From Artemisia argyi (Eukaryota > Streptophyta > Magnoliopsida > Asterales > Asteraceae), in the NCBI GenBank assembly GCA_030686995.1, contig CM060691.1:58601338-58665337 (forward strand): a DNA stretch of 64,000 nt, given 5' to 3'. A program made the translations under genes and the position numbers. The notes beneath the pieces were generated by a model that saw only the letters and a list, made by a program, of their open reading frames with translations, was not told the DNA's origin and made no database searches. Within the stretch, counting starts at the first letter, position 1; each line of letters begins with the position of its first letter. Positions 11,458-22,892 of the stretch are shown here, piece after piece.

Positions 11458-11702
11458 GATTATTTGGATGAACCAAGAATAATCCTTTGAGCAAATGAAA
11501 ATCTTGCCAAACCTGAATTTTTTAAACGTTAGGAGAAAGTAAAAGTAGTACTTTAAAGATATGTTTAGCAGAAGAAAGTAAACAACTTTCGGCCAAGTTC
11601 TTTGTTGCATGAAATTTTTAATCTGATGTATCTGCACCTCGGATGATCTCAACAAGTCTCATGATAGTAGGTGGGTTCACAAAATGCATCCCATAACCTG
11701 TG
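11458..11702 (-). pseudogene. 3-hydroxybutyryl-CoA dehydrogenase fragment
   Basis: On the minus strand, 11702-11625 encodes GMHFVNPPTIMRLVEIIRG then ADTSD, followed by a stop. 11518-11458 encodes FGKIFICSKDYSWFI. These match, in order, the NAD-binding-domain end of plant 3-hydroxyacyl/3-hydroxybutyryl-CoA dehydrogenases (family pattern HFxNPPPxMKLVEIIRG, then FGK and QDYSGF). An intron-like AT-rich stretch separates the two pieces. Stop codons and loss of the rest of the enzyme make it nonfunctional. It is one of several unrelated gene pieces on this strand. Confidence 0.7.
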
Positions 11703-12549
11703 AAGAAGAAGTAATTTAAATCATCCATACTTTCAGTAGCAACTTTTGATGGTGAGCAACTGTATGAACATTTTCATGGATTCCAAAAGATCAGGGCCCT
11801 CGAAAAAGATCTACTTATCACTGATCTAGCAACACTAAACTTTTGCAACGTATGTTGAGAAAACGACGAAAGAAGTAACTACTGAAACAACAAAAGATGA
11901 ACTGAAGCTCGTCAAATAGAAGTTGGAGAAGGTGCTCTTGACATGTGCCAGAAATTTCAGACATGCAAGTGCAACTACACATGGTTGATAGATTATAGAA
12001 GAGGCCGCAAAAAACTTAACATTACAGGTGGCCATTTCAACCCATTTACCTATTATGCTCATCCATTTACATACATTTAAACAGATTTAGAAAAGCATTC
12101 CCTAACACCCTCTTGTTATGTTGTTGTCAAAAAAGTGAACTAGTAATTGCTGTCACTTGTTTTGCTACTGTCATAAAACTGAACTTGTTTTACTAATGTG
12201 GTGCAAATGGATGCACTAAATTACCTCAAACAGACGCACTAAAGTAGTACTTGAATAGTAACTGAATAACTAGCTTCTATATCAAACAATCAAAAAATAT
12301 TAACAGAAAACGTGAAGAATCAACAAAACATTCACTTTCATTTAATTGGCCTAAGAACATATCACGTGACTCTTAACATTAACCACTGAGTAGGAGAATC
12401 TGAAAGGCAAATCCAAACACCACCTAGATCTAACTAACGTATTTCAATATTACTCACAATTATATACTATTTTAGAGTGGGAAAGTTGACAGATAGATCT
12501 TGGATTAGTGCGTAAATAGTTCCTGAACCAAAGTAAGTAACGAATGTAG

Positions 12550-12655
12550 CTTCTGGTTGAAAGTCTTCTCCAACTGGCATTGTAGGAGCTGTCATTTTCT
12601 TAGCTAGTTGAGAAAGCAAATCCAGGATCTTGCTGTGAGGGAGTGAAATGTTATA
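12550..12655 (-). pseudogene. Unrecognised coding-like exon fragment
   Basis: Minus-strand translation is open over the whole piece, with HSKILDLLSQLAKKMTAP and DFQPEATFVTYFGSGTIYAL. It is clearly protein-like (amphipathic helix, then aromatic and Gly-rich end). I do not recognise the family. It lies between the helicase and dehydrogenase fragments. Confidence 0.3.
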
Positions 12656-13611
12656 ACCTCTCTAGAAAAAGGTAAATGTTGGTACATTTAGCAGTTGATT
12701 ATCAAAAACGCGCAATATATCCCAATTACATAATTTCACAGATGGTAACAAAAAAAGACCTTTGACCAGTCAAATTGAAGATCGAGAGTACTCCATCTCA
12801 ACTTCCTTAGCAAAACAGATGCTGACATCGACTTACAACTATTTCCATTTAATGATGAATCATTTTTTTTCAGAAGAAGCCCACCTATGACTACAAACCT
12901 CACCTTCAACCTCATTAGCCTTTTCAACTAATATTTGTTTATCGTTAGCGGTTCTGAATAAACTATGTATGGGTCCATAAACAGCATGTTGATTCTTTCT
13001 AACAGATGCCCTAATCATACTAACAGATGCACTAAAAAATACAAATGGATGCCCTACTACTTATCAATTTGAAAGTCACCCAACTTGTATTTTAAATATT
13101 TACAGCCTCTTATATCGTTCAATCAAAATAACAGACCTATTGTTGTGATAGCTTTGTAAATATAATTGACCGATCAAGTATTTATAAAAAAGAAGGCAAC
13201 AAACGTGTAAGGGTCAATCTGATCTGTCCCATTTCAACCCAGACCTATCAATGACCAATAACCCAGCTCGCCCATTTTGCCACCACTAAATCTTGAAGTC
13301 AATTCTCTCTTTTAGGTTACCTTTCTAAAGCGATAACAAAACTCCTACTAAAAATAAAATGTTAAGAAATAACCCGGACTTTCCCATTCCTAACGAAATA
13401 ACCAGCTAGACTCATGCTAAGAATGAAGCAACCGAGAAGCAAGGGAATATTCACATAATTCACACAACAATTATACACATTGAACTATACATAAGTATCG
13501 ACAAATCCTTATGCACTTGTATGGATGCACTAAACATACATATAGATGCCTTAATATGTTTAACAATGCCCTAATCTTACTCATTGATGCCCTAATCTCT
13601 AGATGCGTCAA

Positions 13612-13760
13612 ATTCAACATTAAGTAAAGTGCCAAGCGCAAAAACAACAGAAGCTATAACCTGAAAAGAAGTCACACTTTGAATACCAAGAACATTTATT
13701 TGCATCCAGTGGACAAAGAGACTAGCGTTGCGGGTTCCACCTATTGAAAGAAAATTACAT
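13612..13760 (-). pseudogene. Unrecognised hydrophobic exon-like fragment
   Basis: The minus-strand frame is open, with LSIGGTRNASLFVHWMQIN and VIASVVFALGTLLNVEF, including a short hydrophobic segment that could be membrane-spanning. No family recognised. It lies directly downstream of the helicase fragment in the minus sense. Confidence 0.25.
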
Positions 13761-13837
13761 AATTTGTCTTGAAGACAATTATTGATCATGAATGTCTAAC
13801 AAGAGCATGAAAGGTAACTTTCGAGTGAAACTTACAG

Positions 13838-14075
13838 CTTGAGCAGCTTCATCTATAATAACAATGTCAAACGAACGACTCGGTTGAGTGAAAATGCTTG
13901 AACCACTGAAACTAAGTGTAGAAAAGACTTGAAGCAAAAATTATAAATCAGAAGTCATGTAGTAACTTTTTGGATCGTGTCATCATAAGACTGAAAATAC
14001 ATACAATTTTTGACTCATCCATGATTGAGGCATGAATTGTGTCCCTGTCCCTTGCATTTATGCCTGCAAGTTTTT
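13838..14075 (-). pseudogene. SEN1/MAA3-like RNA helicase fragment
   Basis: Minus-strand piece 14075-14003 encodes INARDRDTIHASIMDESKI. After an intron-like gap, 13920-13838 encodes VFSTLSFSGSSIF and FDIVIIDEAAQA. The sequence S(T)LSFSGS followed by FD-VIIDEAAQA is the Walker B (DEAA) region of superfamily-1 helicases of the Sen1 type, and the spelling fits the plant MAGATAMA3 group. DEAAQ is intact, but Walker A, the rest of the helicase core and the N-terminus are absent. It lies about 0.5 kb from the insertion site of the LTR element at 14563. Confidence 0.75.
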
Positions 14076-14557
14076 GTTCCAACTAAGAAGTCAACCAGTT
14101 GATTAGAAGGAATACATATCAGGGATAGAACATAGTTTTTGTGTACATATTTGACACGCTAATTAAAAACTGGACAAAGAGTTTTGGGTTAAATCAACCC
14201 CAAACCATCTGGTACCAAAACCTACCCGTTTTGACCCATTACCCAACCAACCCGACCTGAAGAAAATCATATACAAACAAATTCTTTGAATACGTAAGTA
14301 TTAAATAAAATAAAGCTAGTTATTGATAAAAGATAAACCAGCAAGATAAGAACTTTTGATTAAGATACCGACTATAAGGAGTTCAATTCTTGCCTCTATT
14401 TTAGTATTCAGAAGTTCTGAGATCATCGGTTGGCTCAAACAAGAAAGTGTAATGAGATCTTCCCGCACTTTAACTATAACTGCTATAAACTAGTCTAGCA
14501 GTTATAAGTGTAACGGATGCACTAAAGTACTTCAAACGGATGCACTAAAGTAAGAGT

Positions 14558-14562
14558 TAAGT
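14558..14562. repeat. Target-site duplication TAAGT (left)
   Basis: TAAGT directly precedes TGATTGAGG, the left end of the LTR element. The identical TAAGT follows the right end at 22497-22501. Confidence 0.9.
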
Positions 14563-17500
14563 TGATTGAGGTCCGAACGGTCAACTGAGTTCACCAGGTG
14601 ATGGTCAACCAAGTCAAACGCCTAGAATCAATCTCCGTTGAAGTATAGTGGCTTCCCCGGGTCGTTATGTCCCGACGAGGTGTGATGGTAATCGAAACGG
14701 GTTTGTGATCGGGTGACTTTGGACAGAAAGGGGTTGTGAATGATTACGCTACGAGATGAGGAACGAAAATAACTTAGAAACACTATATTAACATTTACTG
14801 ATGATCAGATAACCTAAAAACGTGAGCTAAGTCTAAAAACGCGTTCGTTTGAATTAAAGTTACGTTAGCGTACGAAATAAAACGTGAGTTTTGTAAAATA
14901 AAATACCTACGGATATGAAAATTACACTTTTACAATCCTAATGATAAAAGAAAATTTTTAGAAAAAGAAAATTAATTTTTACACTATTTATATAATTTTT
15001 ATTAATTAAATACTAATTTCTAATTTACTTTTAATTATTTAAAATACCCTAAAATACAAATAATTAGGAAATTAACCTAGAAAAATGAAAAATAATTTTG
15101 GAAAAACCTAAAATAATATAAAACTAATTTTAAAACTGAAAATATATTTTTAAGACTTTTTAAATAATTATCATTAATTATTAACTAATTATTAATTAAT
15201 AAAAACTAATATTAATTATTAAAAATACTAAATGAAAAGAGAAAAATATGAAAAAATTACAAAAATTATTTTACATCTGCAGGAACCTAGGAAAATTATA
15301 AAAACACCAAGTGCTTAATGAATAAGCCGAAAATAAGCCAAGAGGCTTAAATAGAAGCTATCACTTATTTTATTTTTGACTTTTTTGAAATTTTCTTTTA
15401 CCAAACTATTTAAATACCTAAAGTAACAAACTTTAATAAAGGAACTTGCTGTGGAACTTGAGAATAAGCTGATGAGAAGCTAATGAGCTTAACAGGTGAG
15501 CTTTTGGCTCACTTGTTATGAATAGCTTAAATAAGCTATCAAATAAGCTGTAGGGTGAGGACCAAGGACAAATTAAGAAGCAAGTAGGCTGAATATACTC
15601 AGGACAAACTAAAACAACAATAAAAGCTCACTGGAACAGCATATTAATTCAATTAAGTTAATCCATTTTACCCACAGACCTTAGTCCACAGGCCAATTGA
15701 TGCTTTTGCAGCCTGTTGTGGGTCCCACAAGAGTAACTTGAAGGCCAAGTCAAAAGGGAATATGGAAAGGGGACCTGAGGAGCTTTCCAAAGAATCCAAA
15801 GACAAAAGCTAAAGATCACTAGGGAACTTTTTATGAGCTTGTGAATGTGACACCCCTACACTAATGACTCAGTGTAGGTATCAAAGAGTTGAAGGTCTAA
15901 AGGTTTAATATAAGTAACAAATAAGCTCATATCTGATCACAAAGCTTATGCACAGAAAGGTGGAACTATGAGCTTTTCAAAATGCTCAAAAACTCAGGAT
16001 GAGTTTGTGTATGCAGTGAGTCACAAGCTAGGGTAATTGGTTCAGCAGGACAAATAACAAAAGTGCTAAGAGATTTAGCTAAAATAAGCTCACAAGCTAA
16101 AACTAAGCCAAACACAAATACATACAATCTCAAACCAACATATTCATCATAAAAATAGCAAGCAAAAGCAGTGAGCAAACCTAGGTTGAACAAAAGTGGT
16201 AATCAATAAGCTCAGGTTCATACAGCAGCTATAGGCATACTAGGGTAGATTTGAGAGTTGTAGCTCAACTAAATAAGCACTTCAGGACAAAAAGTAAATG
16301 ATTTCAACAAGCTAGCATGCTAAGCTCCCCAAATTATCAAAAATCAAAGAGAGTGCTCAAGTGGTGAGCAACTTATGAACCAAAGAAAGTGGGTCAGTAA
16401 GGGCAAAGGCTTGGGTGCAGGGCAAGCAAACAGCCAAACAGGTGACTTCAAGGTTACTTTTTAATGAGCAAACAAGTTCTAAATCCCAATTTTATTGTTG
16501 ATTCAGATGGACAAACTACCAGAGAACTCAAAACAACAAGGAATTTCTATTTTCAATCCATATTAAGTGTTGTGCAAGATCTGAAAGTTTGTTCCATTTC
16601 CACAGGTTTACACATTTGACTTTTTGAGATAGAAGCTTAGTTTGACTAAATTGAAGTTCTACTGATTAATTATTAACCTATATGTGATGTTAAGCTATTT
16701 TAATCCTAGATTAACCTAACTACACCCTAAATCTAACAGAATGCAAAGTCACAGACTCAACAATCCAATTTTGAATACAGGAGAGAGCAACATAATGAAT
16801 TTTGACTTTTCACTTACAAACCTACCATATTATGTTTATTCTAACTTAACCTATCCTAATGCAACATATCTAGACCAGAAGCTACTACTAAAATGCACTA
16901 GAACACAGTGAATACACCTGAACCAAACACCCTTTCAGAAACAGATTTGACAACTTTAAGAAGCATTAGAGTAATGCAAGGTTATAAGCTGAGATACCAC
17001 TAAATACACTTAAACTAACATTAAATAAGCAGAAATGAACAATGATAAATTACAAACAACAATTAGAATTCAATATGACAGAATATATAAAAATATGAAC
17101 TACAATCTTACAAGTTATTTCCACAGCTGAGAACCATGATCAAACCAGAATCAAATCTATATTCCTACACTCCCCATGGAGTTCTAACCCAAATGCCAAG
17201 CATCTTTGTTCTGCTTCAATATTCTTGAACTCCCATTTTTTTTATTTTTTATTTTCTTTATATTTTTCCTTTTTATTTCTTTTTTCTGAGTTTTCTTACT
17301 TCAAGGCAAAATAAAAACTTATAAACAGCTTGTGAAAGCTTCTGAGATCAATTTGAGAACAAATAAAAGTTACATAACATTATTTAATAAAAATTGAGAA
17401 AACAGAGTGAAACTGGAAATCACTTGAAAACTGAATATTACTTGAATGGATTTAAAGTAAAAACATTACAAGTGAAAACTAAACATAAGTAAAGAAAATT

Positions 17501-18710
17501 ACAAGGGAATTGGATACTGAATAAAAATTCTACTCTAAACTACACTACTGCTACTTAAAATTAACTTCTCTCTGCTTCACCCTTTTTCTTCTTTTATATT
17601 CTTCAAATTAGGGTTCCCTCAGGCTTCCTTGTCTTTTTCAGCACTCTTTCTTGACCATAGGATCAATTGCAATCAATCTTGACCATTCAAACTTTTTGCT
17701 GCCAAAATCATCTTGGCGTATTCCTATAAATTATTGATGCCAGAGGTGTTCTTGGAGTGTAGTGTTTGGAGGGATAAGGTGAGGGGTTGAGTATTGCAGG
17801 GTGAAACAGACTTAGGGGTGATGATGGTGTTGGTTTGGAGTGTTGCAGGTAGTGGGATGAGGTGGAAGATGGAGTTGGGGTTGACTGGGTCAAAGGCTGA
17901 GGGTGGAGTAGTATTATTAAAACGGGGTGAGTTTTGTTTTGGTGTGGGCTGGTAGGTGTTGGGCTTAGGAATGTGTGGGCTGGGGATATAACTAGGTATT
18001 GGATTGGTGGAGTTAATATTAATATTAGGTCCGTTTGGTTTTTTTTTTGAAATTTGCACAAGGACTAATTTTGTAGTTTTGCAAAAGTTGAGGGTGGAAA
18101 ATGCAATCGTTCCTAAGTTATCACAAGGATCAAAATTGACAACTTAAATATCCCATGGACCCAATGTATGATTTTTCTAATGTTAAATTTCCCGGGGGCC
18201 AATTATGCAATTTTCCAAAGTACAGGGACCAATCTTGTAAATCTTCAAAACTTTTACCCAGGGACCCATTTTGATAACTTTTGATTTCCCAAGGACCCAA
18301 AAATGATTTTTATCCAAAAATATCCCACCAGGGACCAATTCTGTCAATTTCTGAAGGTCAGGGACTGTTTTTGCCAATTGTGAAACTTCAGGGACCAAAC
18401 CTGTAATTTTCTCAAACTTTTTACCCAAGGATCGTTTTTGATAATATTTTACTTTTAAATGCCTTGGGTTGACTTTTCTTTCGTTTTAAAACTTCAGGGA
18501 CTAGTTTTGTCAATTTTTGAAACTTGAGGGACTGAAACTGCCAATTGTGCAAACTTTGTTCGTTTTTCATTTGTTTTTAAACATTTTGCATCTAAAACAT
18601 ATAAAACACACTTTTGGAATAATTTCTGTATTTTGATGCGTTTCTGAGTGTTTTTGGATGTTTTGGCAGTTCATATACGATAAAAATGATGAGTATTCAC
18701 ACAATCATCA
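14563..18710 (-). repeat. 3' LTR, about 4.15 kb, complete
   Basis: Begins TGATTGAGG and ends AATCATCA on the plus strand (TGAT...ATCA). Positions 16924-18710 are nearly identical to 20721-22496. The remaining 2.4 kb (14563-16923) has no second copy in the window because the other LTR is truncated. It contains a degenerate repeat at 18120-18560 in which phrases such as CAGGGACCAATTYTGTC recur about every 40-45 bp. A Pro/Thr/Ser-rich open frame (minus, 17708-18061) is present in both LTR copies but looks composition-driven. Confidence 0.9.
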
Positions 18711-18722
18711 ATCCCCCACACT
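18711..18722 (-). promoter_or_regulatory. Polypurine tract before the 3' LTR
   Basis: Minus strand AGTGTGGGGGAT lies immediately before the LTR start TGATGATTG. A purine-rich tract abutting the 3' LTR primes plus-strand DNA synthesis in LTR retrotransposons. Its position fixes the element's minus orientation. Confidence 0.8.
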
Positions 18723-18757
18723 AAACTATTGCTAGTCCCTAGAAATCTTTTGAGAAA

Positions 18758-19170
18758 GATTAATGGATTTGAAACTCTTTACCAAAAGTCATTACTTCTG
18801 GAGTAGCCAGGTGTGAGAACTGTGGTACACCTGATAACCGTGTGATTTTGAGCAAACCACCAGCTGTCAACGGATTTGATTAGTCTTTACCAAGAGCCGT
18901 TTGCTCCTGGACTAGCCAGCTCTTGATGGAATAGTCAACATCTTGGTGAGCTGATTACCAATTATGGATTTTTCACGGCCTTTACCACAAGCCATAATCT
19001 TGCGGGCTAGCCAACTCATTTGTTTTTGGGGAGTTGAGGAACCATACAATTTTGGGCAAATTGCAAGCCATAAACGGATTTGAGATATTTTTACCAAGAG
19101 CCGTTTGCTCCTGGATTAGCCAACCCCTTTTTGTCGTTTAGACAAGGCGGACTGATTACCACAAAAATTT
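18758..19170. repeat. Four degenerate tandem units, about 95-112 bp
   Basis: Units start near 18764, 18868, 18966 and 19076. Each has GGATTT..., then TTTACCAAGAGCCGTTTGCT or a variant, then CTGGACTAGCCA or a variant. They lie between the env-like ORF and the PPT, in the 3' non-coding part of the LTR element. Confidence 0.7.
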
Positions 19171-19268
19171 TGAAGCACCAGTGAAAAATTTTTGAAAATT
19201 TTTTGAAATTTTGGCTAAAAACGGGGGTATAAGATAGTAAAATGTGATAAAATTCGCTAGAATAGCGA

Positions 19269-19330
19269 AATACCCCCCCCCCCCCCCCCACACACACTTA
19301 GCATGAATATTGTCCTCAATATTCAAAGTC
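19269..19330 (-). promoter_or_regulatory. Purine tract plus stem-loop module
   Basis: On the plus strand a C-run (about 19271-19290) and CACACACACTTA are followed by the perfect hairpin GAATATTG-TCCT-CAATATTC (about 19305-19325). In element sense this is stem-loop, then AAGTGTG, then a G-run. The same layout recurs at 19436, 57368 and 59353. It could be an accessory PPT or an RNA structure; function unknown. Confidence 0.5.
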
Positions 19331-19435
19331 TCGGCTATTATGCCGACTCTTTGAACGTAAAAGGGCAACATTACAAGCTAAGCGTGGAAATACCATTTTG
19401 TATTTTCACTTCATTTGTAACCACAGTGGGGTAAC

Positions 19436-19466
19436 TCCCCCACACTTAGGGTGAAAACCCTATAAG
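19436..19466 (-). promoter_or_regulatory. Second purine tract plus stem-loop module
   Basis: Plus strand CTCCCCCACACT is followed by TAGGGT-GAAA-ACCCTA, a perfect 6-bp stem with a GAAA loop. Same order as the 19269 module, just downstream of the env-like ORF in the minus sense. Confidence 0.45.
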
Positions 19467-19516
19467 CATTCTACTGTTTTTGTTTACCGAGTCGCTAGCT
19501 TGACTCGACCCCGAAT

Positions 19517-20720
19517 TCATTTGTCCTTGGGGAAGCATGATGTGGAAGAAACAATCTCAATCGGACTTTCATTCAAGATGTTTGGATAAACATTTGAAGC
19601 ACGTGAAGCACGTGAAAGTTCCACACCGAGGAGATAAGTATCCGGCTCAAGATAATGATACATGAAAATGCCGGGATCAAAGATGGTATCCTCATTCCCG
19701 AAGGAGTGAAGAAGAGAAGAAGTCACCTTATAGGTGAAGAAAAGGAAGAAAATCATGATGAAAATCATGATTTGATTTTCTTCCTCGAGAGGAGGCTCAT
19801 TAGCCTGAATTTGGATTTCAAAGGTTAAGCTCGTAAACAACCCGGGAGGGTGGGTGGGAATTTGCAAATTCTCATAATTGAGAGCATCTCCCCCCGGGCT
19901 ATCAAACTCTAGAGGAGTCATGATATGATGAGTGAGTTCACCGGAGAACTCCTCATGAAGAGAATTATTCACAAGATGTGAATATGTGAACTCATGTTCC
20001 GGAATAGACTCATCACAATCCTCGTTCTGAATATCAAAGAGTGGATTATCAGAAATCAAAGTGAATTCAGATTCGAATTCAAATAGAGGATTGGTGAGAG
20101 TAGTATTGAATGCTTCGGGAACAAAATGGTTAACATTCTCAATTGGACTGCTGGGATCAGAAGTGAGTGGTGGATCATGATATAGGAGACTTTCAATTTC
20201 TCCCAGATCGGCTTCGAAGTCAAGGAGACCATCATCACCTTCCAATGAAAGTGGATTGATGTGAGTAAGTTCATCGGCGAACTCCTCAAGAAGAGGATCA
20301 GCATCAAACTGTGGGAGTGATGCCTCAATATACTCAATGTCTCCATGAGATGTACAATCATCATTAAAATCTGAGAAAGTCTCAAAATGATCGTTTGAAC
20401 ACTCAAGAGGGGAAGGTAAATCACACACATGATCCAAAGTTCCCTGTGACTCTCTTGGGATTGGGACAAGGTTCTCAACACTAGAATTTATGAATTCGTC
20501 TGATTCCTTATTAGGAACAGTGCTAAAATGCTCATCCCTCATGTTTAGAGAGTGAGTGTGAACTTCGGGTGTGATATCAATAGACTGAGGCAGTTGAGAA
20601 GGACTAGCAGACATGGGTTTTATAAATTTCATTTGTTCTTCTGCTAGTAATTCTATCATAGTCTTTTCTCCCTGATTTTCCAAGGAAGGAATCACAACAG
20701 ATGAACTTGATGAACCCTTA
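19517..20720 (-). CDS. Env-like / post-pol ORF of the LTR element (5'-truncated)
   Basis: About 400 codons are open on the minus strand from the deletion junction (20720) to the stop at 19517. No ATG is needed to enter it, and the frame continues upstream into the junction, so the true N-terminus is lost. The protein is strongly acidic, with repeated D/E and Leu-Leu-Glu-type blocks. Near the C-terminus is a hydrophobic segment (IMIFIMIFFLFFTY) that could span a membrane, followed by LLHSFGNEDTIFDPGIF. From memory, this acidic-then-hydrophobic ORF ending in an EDTIFDPG motif is frequent downstream of gag-pol in Asteraceae gypsy elements. Its function is unknown, and 'env-like' describes position and architecture only. 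It is the sole coding part left in this element. Confidence 0.65.
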
Positions 20721-22496
20721 CAAACACCCTTTCAGAAACAGATTTGACAACTTTAAGAAGCATTAGAGTAATGCAAGGTTATAAGCTGAGATACCACTAA
20801 ATACACTTAAACTAACATTAAATAAGCAGAAATGAACAATGATAAATTACAAACAACAATTAGAATTCAATATGACAGAATATATAAAAATATGAACTAC
20901 AATCTTACAAGTTATTTCCACAGCTGAGAACCATGATCAAACCAGAATCAAATCTATATTCCTACACTCCCCATGGAGTTCTAAGCCAAATGCCAAGCAT
21001 CATTGTTTTGCTTCAATATTCTTGAACTCCCATTTTTTTTATTTTTGATTTTCTTTGTATTTTTCCTTTTTATTTCTTTTTTCTGAGTTTTCTTACTTCA
21101 AGGCAAAATAAAAACTTATAAACAGCTTGTGAAAGCTTCTGAGATCAATTTGAGAACAAATAAAAGTTACATAACATTATTTAATAAAAATTGAGAAAAC
21201 TGAGTGAAACTGGAAATCACTTGAAAACTGAATATTACTTGAATTGATTTAAAGTAAAAACATTACAAGTGAAAACTAAACATAAGTAAAGAAAATTACA
21301 AGGGAATTGGATACTGAATAAAAATTCTACTCTAAACTACACTACTGCTACTTAAAATTAACTTCTCTCTGCTTCACCCTTTTTCTTCTTTTATATTCAT
21401 CAAATTAGGGTTCCCTCAGGCTTCCTTGTCTTTTTCAGCACTCTTTCTTGACCATAGGATCAATTGCAATCAATCTTGACCATTCAAACTTTTTGCCGCC
21501 AAAATCATCTTGGCGTATTCCTATAAATTATTGATGCCAGAGGTGTTCTTGGAGTGTAGTGTTTGGAGGGATAAGGTGAGGGGTTAAGTATTGCAGGGTG
21601 AAACAGACTTAGGGGTGATGATGGTGTTGGTTTGGAGTGTTGCAGGTAGTGGGATGAGGTGGAAGATGGAGTTGGGGTTGACTGGGTCAAAGGCTGAGGG
21701 TGGAGTAGTATTATTAAAACGGGGTGAGTTTTGTTTTGGTGTGGGCTGGTAGGTGTTGGGCTTAGGAATGTGTGGGTTGGGGATATAACTAGGTATTGGA
21801 TTGGTGGATTTAATATTAATATTAGGTCCGTTTGGTTTTTTTTTTTTTTTTTTTGAAATTTGCACAAGGACTAATTTTGTAATTTTGCAAAAGTTGAGGG
21901 TGGAAAATGCAATCGTTCCTAAGTTATCACAAGGATCAAAAGGGACCCAAAGTATGATTTTTCTAATGTTAAATTTCCCGGGGGCCAATTATGCAATTTT
22001 CCAAAGTACAGGGACCAATCTTGTAAATCTTCAAAACTTTTACCCAGGGACCCATTTTGATAACTTTTGATTTCCCAAGGACCCAAAAATGATTTTTATC
22101 CTAAAATATCCCACCAAGGACCAATTCTGTCAATTTCTGAAGTTCAGGGACTGTTTTTGCCAATTGTGAAACTTCAGGGACCAAACCTGTAATTTTCTCA
22201 AACTTTTTACCCAAGGATCGTTTTTGATAATATTTTACTTTTAAATGCCTTGGGTTGACTTTTCTTTCGTTTTAAAACTTCAGGGACTAGTTTTGTCAAT
22301 TTTTGAAACTTGAGGGACTGAAACTGCCAATTGTGCAAACTTTGTTCGTTTTTCATTTGTTTTTAAACATTTTGCATCTAAAACATATAAAACACACTTT
22401 TGGAATAATTTCTGTATTTTGATGCGTTTCTGAGTGTTTTTGGATGTTTTGGCAGTTCATATACGATAAAAATGATGAGTATTCACACACTCATCA
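20721..22496 (-). repeat. 5' LTR, truncated copy (1.78 kb)
   Basis: Direct repeat of 16924-18710, starting at CAAACACCC and ending ACTCATCA before TAAGT. It lacks the 2.4 kb corresponding to 14563-16923. It differs from the other copy by scattered substitutions, a longer T-run at 21837-21854 and loss of about 30 bp near 21940. Accumulated differences indicate an old insertion. Confidence 0.9.
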
Positions 22497-22501
22497 TAAG
22501 T
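22497..22501. repeat. Target-site duplication TAAGT (right)
   Basis: Matches 14558-14562 exactly. It fixes the right boundary of the LTR element and shows the flanks are one interrupted sequence. Confidence 0.9.
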
Positions 22502-22892
22502 AAATGGTTAAAATAGGTTTTCTTCACAACAAGGTATTTTGGGGGTGTTGATACGGGCCGGATCAAGTTGGGTTGATCAAAAAACATTCTTTTCCATAAC
22601 TATATTATATTTTAAGTGCCTATTTTCTTGAAAAAGTTATCACTAGTTTCAATGAATTTAACAAAGCGACCGCATCAAATGGAGTACCTCACTAACAGTG
22701 GCATACATCTAATTGAAGTCGCCTCACATGAACATGTTACAGTCTACATGGCCTAAGGGGCTAGGCGCTCACATATATAACTGGACTAGTTTAATTGTCA
22801 AAATAAGCTTACTTAAAAGATAACTAGATATGTAAGGTCATAAAAAATGCAGATGACGTAGACATTGCAACTTTAGCTATCTAAATGTTGTA

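Larger units (their letters stand above)
12200..14556. repeat. Dispersed ATGCACTAA / ATGCCCTAA repeat units (left part)
   Basis: Units of the form GATGCACTAA or GATGCCCTAAT with a CATAC/TACAAAC linker occur at about 12205-12245, 13008-13062, 13515-13595 and 14515-14550. The last cluster stops at the target duplication of the LTR element, and the main array resumes on the far side at 23524. Confidence 0.7.
14563..22496 (-). mobile_element. Internally deleted LTR retrotransposon (Ty3/gypsy Athila/Tat-like)
   Basis: Bounded by a perfect 5-bp duplication (TAAGT). In the minus sense: a truncated 5' LTR (22496-20721), an env-like ORF (20720-19517), a hairpin and purine-tract rich 3' region, a PPT (18722-18711) and a full 3' LTR (18710-14563). 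Ends are TGAT...ATCA. No primer-binding site, gag, protease, RT or integrase remains. A single deletion appears to run from inside the 5' LTR to the env-like ORF, joined at 20721. It is therefore non-autonomous and dead. Confidence 0.9.

Noticed and set aside
17708..18061. 117-codon Pro/Thr/Ser-rich frame in the LTR, repeated at 21505-21867
   Set aside because: Present twice only because the LTR is duplicated. Two overlapping frames are equally open there, showing a composition effect, and there is no recognisable domain.
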